Shown in pieces: positions 36,411 through 43,899 of a DNA stretch of 64,000 nt (the first letter of the stretch is position 1; each line of letters starts with the position of its first letter). This DNA comes from Terriglobia bacterium (GTDB lineage: Bacteria > Acidobacteriota > Terriglobia > Terriglobales > Acidobacteriaceae), in assembly GCA_020072845.1 (NCBI GenBank), contig JAIQGF010000016.1:1-64000 (forward strand), in the 5' to 3' direction. Made by a program: the position numbers and the translations under genes. Under the pieces are notes generated by a model. That model searched no databases. It was given only the letters and a program-made list of their open reading frames with translations, and was not told the DNA's origin.

Positions 36411-37727
36411 TCACCGGTCTGAATGCCGGCTGCGAGGCAAAGGGTCTCTGCCGGCCGCTTTCGATAGAGAGCAATGGCGGTCTATCATCGCTTCGACGCG
36501 GCGAACACGCCTTTCGTCGCGCTCCAACTTTTTGTGCGCTTTCAGGAATGCTTTTCCGATCTCGGGCTCTATCTTCGCCATAATCGCCAAGCCCACGACG
36601 TTGTCGAACGTCGAGTGTACGGCAACAAGAGCCGAAGATACCTGCGTCAATGAAATCGCGGCGCTGTGGCCTGGGTCGGCTAATCCTGCGTTGCTCGGAC
36701 CAGCGAGCAGGGTCGGCGTTTCCTGCATAAGTCCGAGACTGAAAAAAGCCCCTTGGGGATTAGCGTGTATGCTGTGCCCAGCCATCCGGTAATAAGTTCG
36801 GAGTGCATTCAGACGAACATCACGCTCAATGTCGACAAACTTTGGCTCCTTGCCGAGTGTGTCGGCCGCCCAACCGTAGTCGCCCCTAAAGTGCCGCCCG
36901 AAACGTTCGACCGCGGCCTCCGAGGCTTTACGCATATCTTCAAAATCCTTGTCGCTGATAGGCTCTAATCCAAGCCGATCTTGCCAGTCTCTGTATTCAC
37001 TCGCTGCCTTGTACGAGTCGACTGCCAGGTGTCCGACATAACGTTCCGCTACGTCTTCGCCGTGTTGTTGAATGAACAGTGCGACCACAGCTATTTCATG
37101 CAGCGTTCTCCACCGCGCCATTGCACCGTCAGCAAATCCCGCTGATAGCAGGCAAAGTACCTCTTCGACGAGCGTACAGGCTCGCGCGTGACAACGCGTC
37201 ACTACTTCGATCAGATTGCTCTTCTTGCTGTTCGCGGCAACGCGCATCTCAACGTTCGACTCGGATCCCAATTCGCGAGAGATCGTTACCAGAAATCGCA
37301 ATAGCTCCAGCGCACTGCCCCATCGTGCCTCTAAACGTTTCCGAAATCCGTCAATCTCGCGGCGTTGCGCCCGAGACTCAGCAGGCCAGTTGCGCTTCAA
37401 CTGCCGTAGCAATTTCACAGAGATGTCGTCCGCGACCTTTTGAACGACCTCTGTCAAGCCTTCCTCAAAAAACCGATTGGCTCTGTTGAGAAGGCTCGTC
37501 TTGTCTTCTTCTGTAATGTCAATGGAGATATTCCTTTCAGTGGACTTTCCGCTGTGGAACTTGAGGCCTTCGGTTTTCCCATCGCGAACTGCTTTGTGAA
37601 GTCTCCGGAGTTGCCTCTCGGTGAGCTTGATTCCCCGAGCCTCAAGTTTCTCCTTTACTAAAGTTGCGATTAACAACGACGGGATGTTGTCCATTTGTGT
37701 CTCAAGCATCTTCTGAAGAGTTCCCAT
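36411..37727 (-). CDS. DUF5677 domain protein (acquired-looking accessory gene)
   Basis: The 438-aa protein is mostly helical. An N-terminal region (QRQLRRLHKAVRDGKTEG-like basic helices) precedes a DUF5677 core with RCHARACTLVEEVLCLLSAGFADGAMARWRTLHEIAVV, cited as a landmark near residues 195-235, and HSIHANPQGAFF further on. No known catalytic motif is certain, although the conserved R-x-L-x-E and H residues could form an active site. The start is the ATG at 37727 with AGGATAGG upstream. Its base composition is clearly less GC-rich than the flanks, which suggests horizontal acquisition. A defence or stress role is possible but not shown. Confidence 0.75.
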   Translation of the reverse strand: MGTLQKMLETQMDNIPSLLIATLVKEKLEARGIKLTERQLRRLHKAVRDGKTEGLKFHSGKSTERNISIDITEEDKTSLLNRANRFFEEGLTEVVQKVADDISVKLLRQLKRNWPAESRAQRREIDGFRKRLEARWGSALELLRFLVTISRELGSESNVEMRVAANSKKSNLIEVVTRCHARACTLVEEVLCLLSAGFADGAMARWRTLHEIAVVALFIQQHGEDVAERYVGHLAVDSYKAASEYRDWQDRLGLEPISDKDFEDMRKASEAAVERFGRHFRGDYGWAADTLGKEPKFVDIERDVRLNALRTYYRMAGHSIHANPQGAFFSLGLMQETPTLLAGPSNAGLADPGHSAAISLTQVSSALVAVHSTFDNVVGLAIMAKIEPEIGKAFLKAHKKLERDERRVRRVEAMIDRHCSLSKAAGRDPLPRSRHSDR

Positions 37728-37874
37728 CGACCTATCCTTTTCCGGTTTTCGAGGCATCATTCTCGCACTGACACGCCACTCGCGCACCCACGCTTTGTAG
37801 CTTCCATTTCGGAACTCACCCGCAAAATAATTCGCCCCAAATCACATCTTTTGTTGTTTTCCTCTTGACATGCA

Positions 37875-37922
37875 GATCACCCGATCACCAGATCACCCGA
37901 TGACATAAGCCTGCATTATGAT
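37875..37922 (+). promoter_or_regulatory. GATCACCC octads followed by a -10 box for mobA
   Basis: Three to four GATCACCC/GATCACCA octads (37875-37905) precede TATGAT at 37917-37922, which ends 6 nt before the mobA ATG at 37929. A TTGACA at 37865 is too far upstream to pair with it. The mRNA would be leaderless. Confidence 0.5.
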
Positions 37923-37928
37923 GCTCGC

Positions 37929-38636
37929 ATGACGACAGTCGCAGCGTTCGTGATTGCCGGTGGACAAAGCTCGCGCATGGGACGCGACAAAGCGTTCCTG
38001 ACCCTGGGTGGGAGCACGCTGCTGGAACGCGCGCTGGCCGTGGCGCGCTGCGTCAGCCCGGAAGTCACGATCGTGGGGCCGCGCGAGAAATTTGCCGCCT
38101 ACGGAAGCGTCATCGAAGACGTCTATGGCGGGCAGGGGCCGCTGGCGGGCATTCACGCGGCGCTCTCCGGCAGCGCATGCGAGCTGAACCTGATAATCGG
38201 CGTGGACACCCCGTTTCTCGATCCGAAGTTCGTGCACTATCTCGTGCAACAGGCAAGGACGAGCGGAGCGACTGTCACCGTGCCGGTCACGTGTGTCGTT
38301 AGTCCCGAGTCCCGAGTCCCGAGAGAAGGACTTCTCCACCCTGTCTCGCCCCCTCGCTCCGCTTCGGGGCAGGCTCCCGCGGGCGAGGCAAGGGTGGGGC
38401 AACCACCCGGGGGGCAAGCGCAACCGCTGTGCGCGGTCTACCGGCGCGAGTTTGCCGCGGTGGCGGAAAACGCGCTGCGCCAGGGGCGCAACCCTATCGT
38501 CCCGCTGTTCGCCGGGGTCACGACGCGCGAGATCGGCGACGTTGAAATGCAGGAACTGGCTTTTGATCCCCGAATGTTCGACAATCTGAATACCCCCGAG
38601 GAATGGGACCAGGCATGCAGACGAGCAACCACATAG
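37929..38636 (+). CDS. mobA: Molybdenum cofactor guanylyltransferase
   Basis: Adds GMP to molybdopterin. The 235-aa protein has the nucleotidyltransferase motif AGGQSSRMGRDKA, GGQGPLAGI and the metal Asp in GVDTPFLDP, and it resumes family sequence at PLCAVYRREF. Between about residues 122 and 162 the frame is interrupted by a Pro/Gly/Ser-rich insertion encoded by heptads plus a palindromic element (38292-38415). The insertion keeps the frame and lies in a surface loop, so the enzyme may remain functional. The 3' end overlaps the next gene by 22 nt. Confidence 0.88.
   Translation: MTTVAAFVIAGGQSSRMGRDKAFLTLGGSTLLERALAVARCVSPEVTIVGPREKFAAYGSVIEDVYGGQGPLAGIHAALSGSACELNLIIGVDTPFLDPKFVHYLVQQARTSGATVTVPVTCVVSPESRVPREGLLHPVSPPRSASGQAPAGEARVGQPPGGQAQPLCAVYRREFAAVAENALRQGRNPIVPLFAGVTTREIGDVEMQELAFDPRMFDNLNTPEEWDQACRRATT
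38292..38415. repeat. In-frame repeat insertion within mobA
   Basis: GAGTCCC heptads (about 38302-38325) are followed by an imperfect palindrome whose ends are CCACCCTGTCTCGCCC and GGGCGAGGCAAGGGTGG. The same CCACCC/GGGTGG ends occur in the ctaB palindrome at 1685-1723. About 41 residues are added to MobA. Confidence 0.75.
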
Positions 38637-39484
38637 GCAGTCGTTCTCCCGCCACCGAAACCGCAGCCTCGCTGGAATACGGTCCGGAGGGGGTGAAGCC
38701 CTACATCGAGTTCAAGGACGTATCGAAGGCGTTTGGCGACAACCGCGTGCTGGACCACGTCAATTTCGAGGTGATGCCGGGCGAGACGGTTTGCATCCTG
38801 GGACGCAGCGGGGTGGGAAAATCGGTGTCGCTACACAGCATCATGGGATTCCTGAAAGTGGACTCGGGGCGCGTGATCGTGGCGCACGAGGACATCACCG
38901 ACTACGGCGAACCCGACCTGGAGCGCATCCGCAAGAAGGTCACCATGGTGTTCCAGAACGGCGCGCTATTCGATTCCCTCAGCGTCGGCGAGAACGTTGC
39001 CTTTCCGCTGCGCGAGCGCGGCGACCTGGACGAGCAACAGATTTTTCAAGTCGTGGACGGGTTGCTCGACATGGTGGGCGTGCGAGCCATGCGTGACCTG
39101 CTGCCCCCGGATTTGTCCACCGGAATGAAGCGCTCGGTGGCCATCGCGCGCGCGCTGGCGGCGCAGCCGGAGGCCGTTCTGTACGACGAGCCGACCACCA
39201 TGGTGGACCCGCTAATGGCGCAGCTTCTTGGAGATCTGATCAAAAAGTTAAAGTTTCAGTTGAAGCTGACCAGCGTCGTAGTGACGCACGACATGAGGCT
39301 GGCGGAAAAATTGGCGGACCGCATCGTGTTTCTGCACGAAGGACGCGCGATATTCCAAGGCACCTCGGAAGAGATGGCCGCAAGCACGGAGCCGATCGTC
39401 CGGCAGTTTCTCCAACTCGACGAACTCAACACCGAGCAGTTCCGCCGGCCGGACAGCGCACCCGGACAACAGCCGGGGATCTAA
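38615..39484 (+). CDS. ABC transporter ATP-binding protein, MlaF/Ttg2A-like
   Basis: The 289-aa protein has Walker A GRSGVGKSVS, Q-loop VFQNGALFDSLSVGENVAFPL (typical of Mla-type ATPases), Walker B AVLYDEPTTMVDP and the switch His in VVVTHDMRLAE. The signature is DLSTGMKRS, not the usual LSGGM, so the first Gly is replaced by Thr. MlaF homologues power retrograde phospholipid or lipid transport with MlaE and MCE-domain proteins, neither of which is adjacent. I use the ATG at 38615, although 38603 is in frame. It overlaps the end of mobA. Confidence 0.85.
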   Translation: MQTSNHIGSRSPATETAASLEYGPEGVKPYIEFKDVSKAFGDNRVLDHVNFEVMPGETVCILGRSGVGKSVSLHSIMGFLKVDSGRVIVAHEDITDYGEPDLERIRKKVTMVFQNGALFDSLSVGENVAFPLRERGDLDEQQIFQVVDGLLDMVGVRAMRDLLPPDLSTGMKRSVAIARALAAQPEAVLYDEPTTMVDPLMAQLLGDLIKKLKFQLKLTSVVVTHDMRLAEKLADRIVFLHEGRAIFQGTSEEMAASTEPIVRQFLQLDELNTEQFRRPDSAPGQQPGI

Positions 39485-39488
39485 GCCG

Positions 39489-39567
39489 CAAGTTGTGAGT
39501 TTTTAGTTTTGAGTTGTGAGTTATCGAGCTCCCTCTTCGCTCAGAACTCACAACTCACAACTGAGAA
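39489..39567. repeat. TTGTGAG heptad inverted block between convergent genes
   Basis: TTGTGAG/TTTTGAG/TTTTTAG-type heptads from just after the ABC ATPase stop face AACTCAC/AACTGAG units that end at the stop of the PPOX gene. Confidence 0.75.
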
Positions 39568-39969
39568 CTAGCCGTTCCCGTGCACGTGCTCCGGCCGGAC
39601 GGTGTAGATGACCCGCACCTCGCCCGGCTGCGCATAGGGGTACTTGTCCACTCCGAGATATTTTTTCGCCAGCTTATTGATAGAGTCCTCGGCGCCTTCC
39701 TGGGTGATGTCGATCACCCGGCCGCGGACCTCGACGTAGCGGTAGGGATTTTCCGGGTCAACGATCGAGAGGGACACGCGCGGGTCGCGCCGGACATTGA
39801 GGTCCTTCTGCCGTCCGCGCGCGGAATTGAAAATGAGGTTTTCGCCGTCGAAGTCAAACCAGACGGGCGTCACCTGCGGCTGGCCGTCGGGCATGAGCGT
39901 GCCCAGATTGGCAAATGCCTTTTTGCCTTTGAACAAATCGAGATATTTTTCAGGAATTTTTCCCGCCAT
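39568..39969 (-). CDS. PPOX-class F420-dependent oxidoreductase-like protein
   Basis: The 133-aa split-barrel flavin/deazaflavin-binding protein begins IPEKYLDLFKGKKAFANLGTLMPDGQPQVTPVWFDFDG, a standard opening for this family, and has KDLNVRRDPRVSLSIVDPENPYRYVEVRG. The ATG at 39969 has a strong AGGAGGAAA Shine-Dalgarno. Cofactor preference (F420, FMN or heme) cannot be fixed from sequence. A second family member is at 63707. Confidence 0.85.
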   Translation of the reverse strand: MAGKIPEKYLDLFKGKKAFANLGTLMPDGQPQVTPVWFDFDGENLIFNSARGRQKDLNVRRDPRVSLSIVDPENPYRYVEVRGRVIDITQEGAEDSINKLAKKYLGVDKYPYAQPGEVRVIYTVRPEHVHGNG

Positions 39970-39998
39970 TCTCTTTCCTCCTGCGAGACATTTCTTCA

Positions 39999-40137
39999 CA
40001 CCACCGAGTCACCGAGGACACCGAGGTACACCGAGGAATTACGTTATCAAAACAGAAGCAGATACTCTCGTCGTACCGTGATCGTCGTCTTCGCCGAGAT
40101 CACCCGATCACCCGACCACCCGATCGCCGGATGGTCA
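39999..40137. repeat. CACCGAG units and GATCACCC octads upstream of the PPOX gene
   Basis: ACCACCGAGTCACCGAGG and further CACCGAGG units (39999-40037) match the theme at 18243. GATCACCC octads (40098-40137) match the theme at 37875 and end at the ribE stop. Confidence 0.65.
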
Positions 40138-40776
40138 GAATCCTTGCGCCACCAGACGCTCCACGGTGACCGCGCCCGTCGAACGCCCGCCGATCATCTT
40201 CTCCACATATTTCGCAATGATGTCGGTCTCGATGTTCACCGGATCGCCCGGCTTGAGGGAACACAGATTGGTCGCCTCCGCGGTGTGCGGGATGATGGCA
40301 ATGGTCACCTTCGTTGCCTCCACCTTTGCCACCGTGAGGCTGATACCCTCAATGGCGATCGAACCCTTGTACACGACATAGCGCTCCAACTCGGCGGGAA
40401 TTTCGACGTGCAGCCAGAAATCGTCGGCGCCGGGGACGCGCTCCAGTCCAAGGAATTTTCCCGTGCCGTCCACGTGTCCCTGCACCATGTGCCCGCCCAT
40501 GCGGCCGTCGGCTTTCATCGGCAGCTCCAGGTTGACCAGCGCGCCCTCCTGGATGCGCGAGAACGAGGTCAATCGCCAAGTCTCTTCCGCCAGGTCGGCG
40601 CGGAATGAGTTGGGCGTGACTTCCACCGCGGTCAGGCAGACGCCACTCACCGAGACGCTGTCACCCTTCTTCAGTTCCCGCGGGACGCGCTCGGCTTCAA
40701 TGATCAGGCGGCGCGTGCCGCCCGTGGTGGTGATTTTCGCGATGCGGCCAACGTCTTCCACTAATCCTGTAAACAT
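40135..40776 (-). CDS. ribE: Riboflavin synthase
   Basis: Dismutates two molecules of 6,7-dimethyl-8-ribityllumazine to riboflavin. The 213-aa protein shows the two lumazine-binding repeats: MFTGLVEDVGRIAKI with VSVSGVCLTAVEV, then GGHMVQGHVDGTGKF with IAIEGISLTVAKV. It lies 104 bp downstream of ribD on the same strand, across an octad block. Confidence 0.96.
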   Translation of the reverse strand: MFTGLVEDVGRIAKITTTGGTRRLIIEAERVPRELKKGDSVSVSGVCLTAVEVTPNSFRADLAEETWRLTSFSRIQEGALVNLELPMKADGRMGGHMVQGHVDGTGKFLGLERVPGADDFWLHVEIPAELERYVVYKGSIAIEGISLTVAKVEATKVTIAIIPHTAEATNLCSLKPGDPVNIETDIIAKYVEKMIGGRSTGAVTVERLVAQGF

Positions 40777-40790
40777 GAATGCCTCGCAAA

Positions 40791-40882
40791 CAGTCCATCG
40801 GTCATTCGGTCTGTCGGTCTCTCGGTGGCAAGAAGAACTCGTCGCGACTGATAGACCGATAGACCGGAAGACCGAAAGACCT
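40791..40882. repeat. Octad-repeat inverted block between ribD and ribE
   Basis: Four NNNTCRGT octads (CCATCGGT, CATTCGGT, CTGTCGGT and CTCTCGGT) are followed, after a 20-bp centre, by four ACYGANNN octads (ACTGATAG, ACCGATAG, ACCGGAAG and ACCGAAAG). The inverted arm reaches the ribD stop. Confidence 0.85.
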
Positions 40883-42038
40883 ATGAGTACGGATCTTTCA
40901 AATAACCTTCTACAGCAAAATCCTCCCCGAAGCGGTAGAGCCGCATGTTTTTAACATGGGCGGCCTCGCTCATGCGGCGAAAGCCGGACCCGGCGGCGAA
41001 CGGCACCGAGCCGCAGCCCGCCAGGATTTTGGGGGCGTAATACAGAAAAACCTTGTCCACAATGCCGGAGGCCAGCGCCGCCCAATTCACCATCGCGCCG
41101 CCCTCGATGAGCACGCTGGTGACGTCCAATTCACCCAGACGCTGCACGATTCTGCCCAGGTCGGGACGGCCATCCGGACCGCCGAGCGCGACCTGCTCGA
41201 CGCGAATTCCGCGCTGTTCCAGTTCCCGGCGCTTTTTTTCCTCCGCGAACGAGCACAGGACGAGCACATCGTCGCGGCAGGTTTTCACCACGCGCGATTC
41301 CAGCGGCAGGCGCAAGCGCGAATCCAGGATGACGCGCAGCAGTGGGCGGCGGCGCGGCAGCCCGGTGCGGTCGGTGAGCATCGGATCGTCGGCGACGACG
41401 GTGCCGACACCAACCATGATCGCGTCCATGGCGTGCCGCAGTTCATGCACATGCGCGCGTGCCTCTTCGCTGGTGATCCAACCGCCGGTGGCGCCGCCCG
41501 CGCCCAGAGCCGAGGGATTTTCGGAATCGCCCGGCGGCGGGGCAATCTTGCCGTCCAGCGTCATCGCAGCCTTCAGCACGACCAGCGGCGTGCGGCTGCG
41601 GATGTGCTTGGCAAAAGCTTCGTTCAGCCGGCGCGCCTCTTCTTCGCCAACCCCGGTTATGACCTCGATGCCGGCAGCGCGCAGCTTTTGAAACCCTTGC
41701 CCCTGCACTTGCGGGTTGGGGTCCTGCATGGCGGCGACGACACGGCGCACGCCTGACTTGATGACCGCATCGGCGCATGGCCCGGTGCGGCCCTGGTGCG
41801 AGCACGGTTCTAAATTAATGTAGAGTGCCGCGCCGCGCGTGCGCTCGCCCGCCTGCTCAAGCGCCAGAATTTCCGCGTGCTTCAGTCCGTCGTAGGCGTA
41901 GGTGCCCTCGCCGATCACCTGGCCGTTTGCGTCCACCAGCACGGCGCCGACGCAGGGATTCGGGGAGGTCAGCGCAATGCCGAGCCGCGCCAGTTCGAGC
42001 GCGCGCTGCATGAAGCGTTCATCGTCCTGCGCGGGCAT
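40881..42038 (-). CDS. ribD: Bifunctional riboflavin deaminase/reductase
   Basis: Converts diaminohydroxyphosphoribosylaminopyrimidine to the ribitylamino product in two steps. The 385-aa protein has an N-terminal cytidine-deaminase-like domain with the zinc motif HAE (LKHAEILAL) and PCSHQGRTGPC, and a C-terminal DHFR-like reductase domain (RPLLRVILDSRLRLP, VLIEGGAMVNWAAL). The ATG at 42038 is preferred, overlapping the upstream small gene by 20 nt. Confidence 0.95.
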   Translation of the reverse strand: MPAQDDERFMQRALELARLGIALTSPNPCVGAVLVDANGQVIGEGTYAYDGLKHAEILALEQAGERTRGAALYINLEPCSHQGRTGPCADAVIKSGVRRVVAAMQDPNPQVQGQGFQKLRAAGIEVITGVGEEEARRLNEAFAKHIRSRTPLVVLKAAMTLDGKIAPPPGDSENPSALGAGGATGGWITSEEARAHVHELRHAMDAIMVGVGTVVADDPMLTDRTGLPRRRPLLRVILDSRLRLPLESRVVKTCRDDVLVLCSFAEEKKRRELEQRGIRVEQVALGGPDGRPDLGRIVQRLGELDVTSVLIEGGAMVNWAALASGIVDKVFLYYAPKILAGCGSVPFAAGSGFRRMSEAAHVKNMRLYRFGEDFAVEGYLKDPYS

Positions 42039-42225
42039 CGGTATGGGACTCGTCGTCGGGCTCTGCGATCGCAACGGCACCGCTCCTGTTCAACGGCCGC
42101 CGCGGCACCGGCTCGCGGACAGCAACCTCTTCTGGCGGCTCAACCGTAGGCCGAGCCACATTCAACATGCGCCAGATAAAAAAGACCGCGGCCAGGACCA
42201 ACAGAATCGCGATCAATGTCGTCAT
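42019..42225 (-). CDS. Small single-pass membrane protein between ftsY and ribD
   Basis: The 68-aa protein has an N-terminal TM (MTTLIAILLVLAAVFFIWRM) and a Pro/Arg/Glu-rich cytoplasmic tail. A Shine-Dalgarno (AGAGG) precedes the ATG at 42225. It starts 9 bp after the ftsY stop and overlaps ribD, so it is part of the ftsY-ribD-ribE operon. Function is unknown. An accessory role with FtsY at the membrane is speculation. Confidence 0.7.
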   Translation of the reverse strand: MTTLIAILLVLAAVFFIWRMLNVARPTVEPPEEVAVREPVPRRPLNRSGAVAIAEPDDESHTDARAGR

Positions 42226-42234
42226 ACGCAACCT

Positions 42235-43191
42235 CTATTCGAACAAGGAGTCCACAAATTGTTCCGGATCGAAGGGCAACAGGTCCGTCTGCTTCTCGCC
42301 CACTCCGACGTAGCGCACCGGCACGCCGAGCTCGCGCGAGATGGCGACGACGATCCCGCCCTTCGCCGTGCCGTCCAGCTTGGTCAGCACGATGCCGGTC
42401 ACGCCCGCCGACTCGGTGAACAGGCGCGCCTGCTGCAGCCCGTTCTGGCCGGTGGTGGCGTCCATCACCAGCAATACCTCGTGCGGCGCGCCCGGAACAA
42501 TGCGCTGCGCCGTGCGCCGCATCTTCGAGAGCTCTTCCATCAGATTGCTTTTCGTGTGCAAGCGTCCGGCGGTGTCCACGATCACGTACCCGGTGTCGCG
42601 CGCCTTGGCCGCCTGCAACGCGTCGTACAAGACCGCCGCGGGATCGCCGCCGGGCTTGGTCTTGATCACCTCGGTGCCGGTGCGGTCGCCCCAGACTTCC
42701 AGTTGCTCAATGGCGGCGGCGCGAAAAGTGTCGGCGGCGCACAGCAACACCGTTTTCCCCTGCGCGCGCAGCGCATGCGCCAGCTTGCCGATGGTGGTGG
42801 TCTTCCCCGTTCCGTTCACGCCGACGACGACAATCACTTCCGGCGGTTCCACGGCTTTGACCGGTTGCAGGCTGGCCCGGCTCAAGATGTTGAGCAGCTC
42901 GCCTTTCAGCACATGCTTGAGCTCGTCCACGTTGCCGATCTGCCGGCGGTCAACCTTCTCGCGTAATGCCTGCAGGACCTCGTGCGTGGTCGCGCTGCCG
43001 AGGTCGGCGGCGATCAAGGTGGCTTCCAGGTCGTCGAGGGTCTCGCGGTCAATTTCCTGACGAAAGGAAACCACTTCTTCGATGCGCTCGCTGAGATTTT
43101 CCCGCGTGCGCGTGACCGCCTGCTTCATGCGGTCGAGCAAGCCGGGTTTTTTGGGCTCCTCGTCGAGGCTGCCGAACAAGGTCTGGATCAT
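42235..43191 (-). CDS. ftsY: Signal recognition particle receptor FtsY
   Basis: SRP-type GTPase that docks SRP-ribosome complexes at the membrane. The 318-aa protein has a short N-terminal lead (no long acidic A-domain), the N domain (RTRENLSERIEEVVSF) and the G domain with GVNGTGKTTTIGKLA, DTFRAAAIEQLEVW, DTAGRLHTKSNLMEELSKM, TKLDGTAKGG and the closing GVGEKQTDLLPFDP. The SRP RNA is at 23383-23486. The ATG at 43191 is preferred. Confidence 0.96.
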   Translation of the reverse strand: MIQTLFGSLDEEPKKPGLLDRMKQAVTRTRENLSERIEEVVSFRQEIDRETLDDLEATLIAADLGSATTHEVLQALREKVDRRQIGNVDELKHVLKGELLNILSRASLQPVKAVEPPEVIVVVGVNGTGKTTTIGKLAHALRAQGKTVLLCAADTFRAAAIEQLEVWGDRTGTEVIKTKPGGDPAAVLYDALQAAKARDTGYVIVDTAGRLHTKSNLMEELSKMRRTAQRIVPGAPHEVLLVMDATTGQNGLQQARLFTESAGVTGIVLTKLDGTAKGGIVVAISRELGVPVRYVGVGEKQTDLLPFDPEQFVDSLFE

Positions 43192-43436
43192 GGGGATCAC
43201 TGGCGACGGTGCGAACCGGGGCACGTGTGCAAACCATTCATTATAGATGGGGTCGCGCGCAAGGAGGGCCGGACTACCTCGGCGCCAGGCGACAAGCTGT
43301 GGGGACCGAAATTTTAAGGTGTCGCGGCGCTTGACCGGGGCGGCGGCCGGGACTACCCTTGCCGCACGTCACAGTGGGGTGTGACGGTTCCCCATTCTTC
43401 CCGGCGTATTTCCATTCCGCGAGAAGGAGCCTCCCC

Positions 43437-43763
43437 ATGATTTCACGTATCGTCAGTTGCACCATCAAGCCGGAAAAAATCAACGAATTCCGCACCGCCC
43501 TCAAGAGCGAAGTCCTGCCCAACATCACCCGGCAGCCCGGCTTCGTGGACCTGGTCGAGTCGCTCGACGCCGATAGCGGCACATTCGTGTGCACCACGCT
43601 GTGGAACACACGCCAGGACGTGGAACATTATGACCAGACCCTGTTCCCTGAATTGGCGCAAAAGCTGGTGCCGTTGTTGAACGGCCAGCCCGACATCAAG
43701 ACGCTGACGGTGGAGAACTCGACCGTGCACGACATCAGTTCGGGCCAGAGCGCCGCGGCATAA
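43437..43763 (+). CDS. ABM/EthD-like dimeric alpha-beta barrel protein
   Basis: The 108-aa protein has the ferredoxin-like barrel pattern of antibiotic-biosynthesis-monooxygenase-like proteins (ISRIVSCTIKPEKINEFRTAL, ITRQPGFVDLVESLDADSGTFVCTTLWNTRQDVEHYDQ, quoted only as landmarks in two segments). The ATG at 43437 has a Shine-Dalgarno (AAGGAG). Members range from heme oxygenases to quinol monooxygenases, and no catalytic residue is certain here. Confidence 0.75.
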   Translation: MISRIVSCTIKPEKINEFRTALKSEVLPNITRQPGFVDLVESLDADSGTFVCTTLWNTRQDVEHYDQTLFPELAQKLVPLLNGQPDIKTLTVENSTVHDISSGQSAAA

Positions 43764-43764
43764 A

Positions 43765-43880
43765 CCAGTCCGGAGTCGCGAGTCCCGAGTGGGTTGCGGA
43801 AGAACAAAGAGCCGCGGATTTACGCAGATCAATGCGGACTAACAGCATCGGTTGCTAGTCGGTTATCAGTCCGCGTGAGT
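43765..43880. repeat. GAGTCGC heptads and further repeat-like spacer
   Basis: GAGTCGC/GAGTCCC/GAGTGGG heptads lie at 43774-43794. Then GAGCCGCGGATTTACGC resembles the ACCGCGGAT theme. The spacer separates the convergent ABM and HD-GYP genes and holds no gene. Confidence 0.55.
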
Positions 43881-43899
43881 ACGTGGCTTCTTCTTGCAG

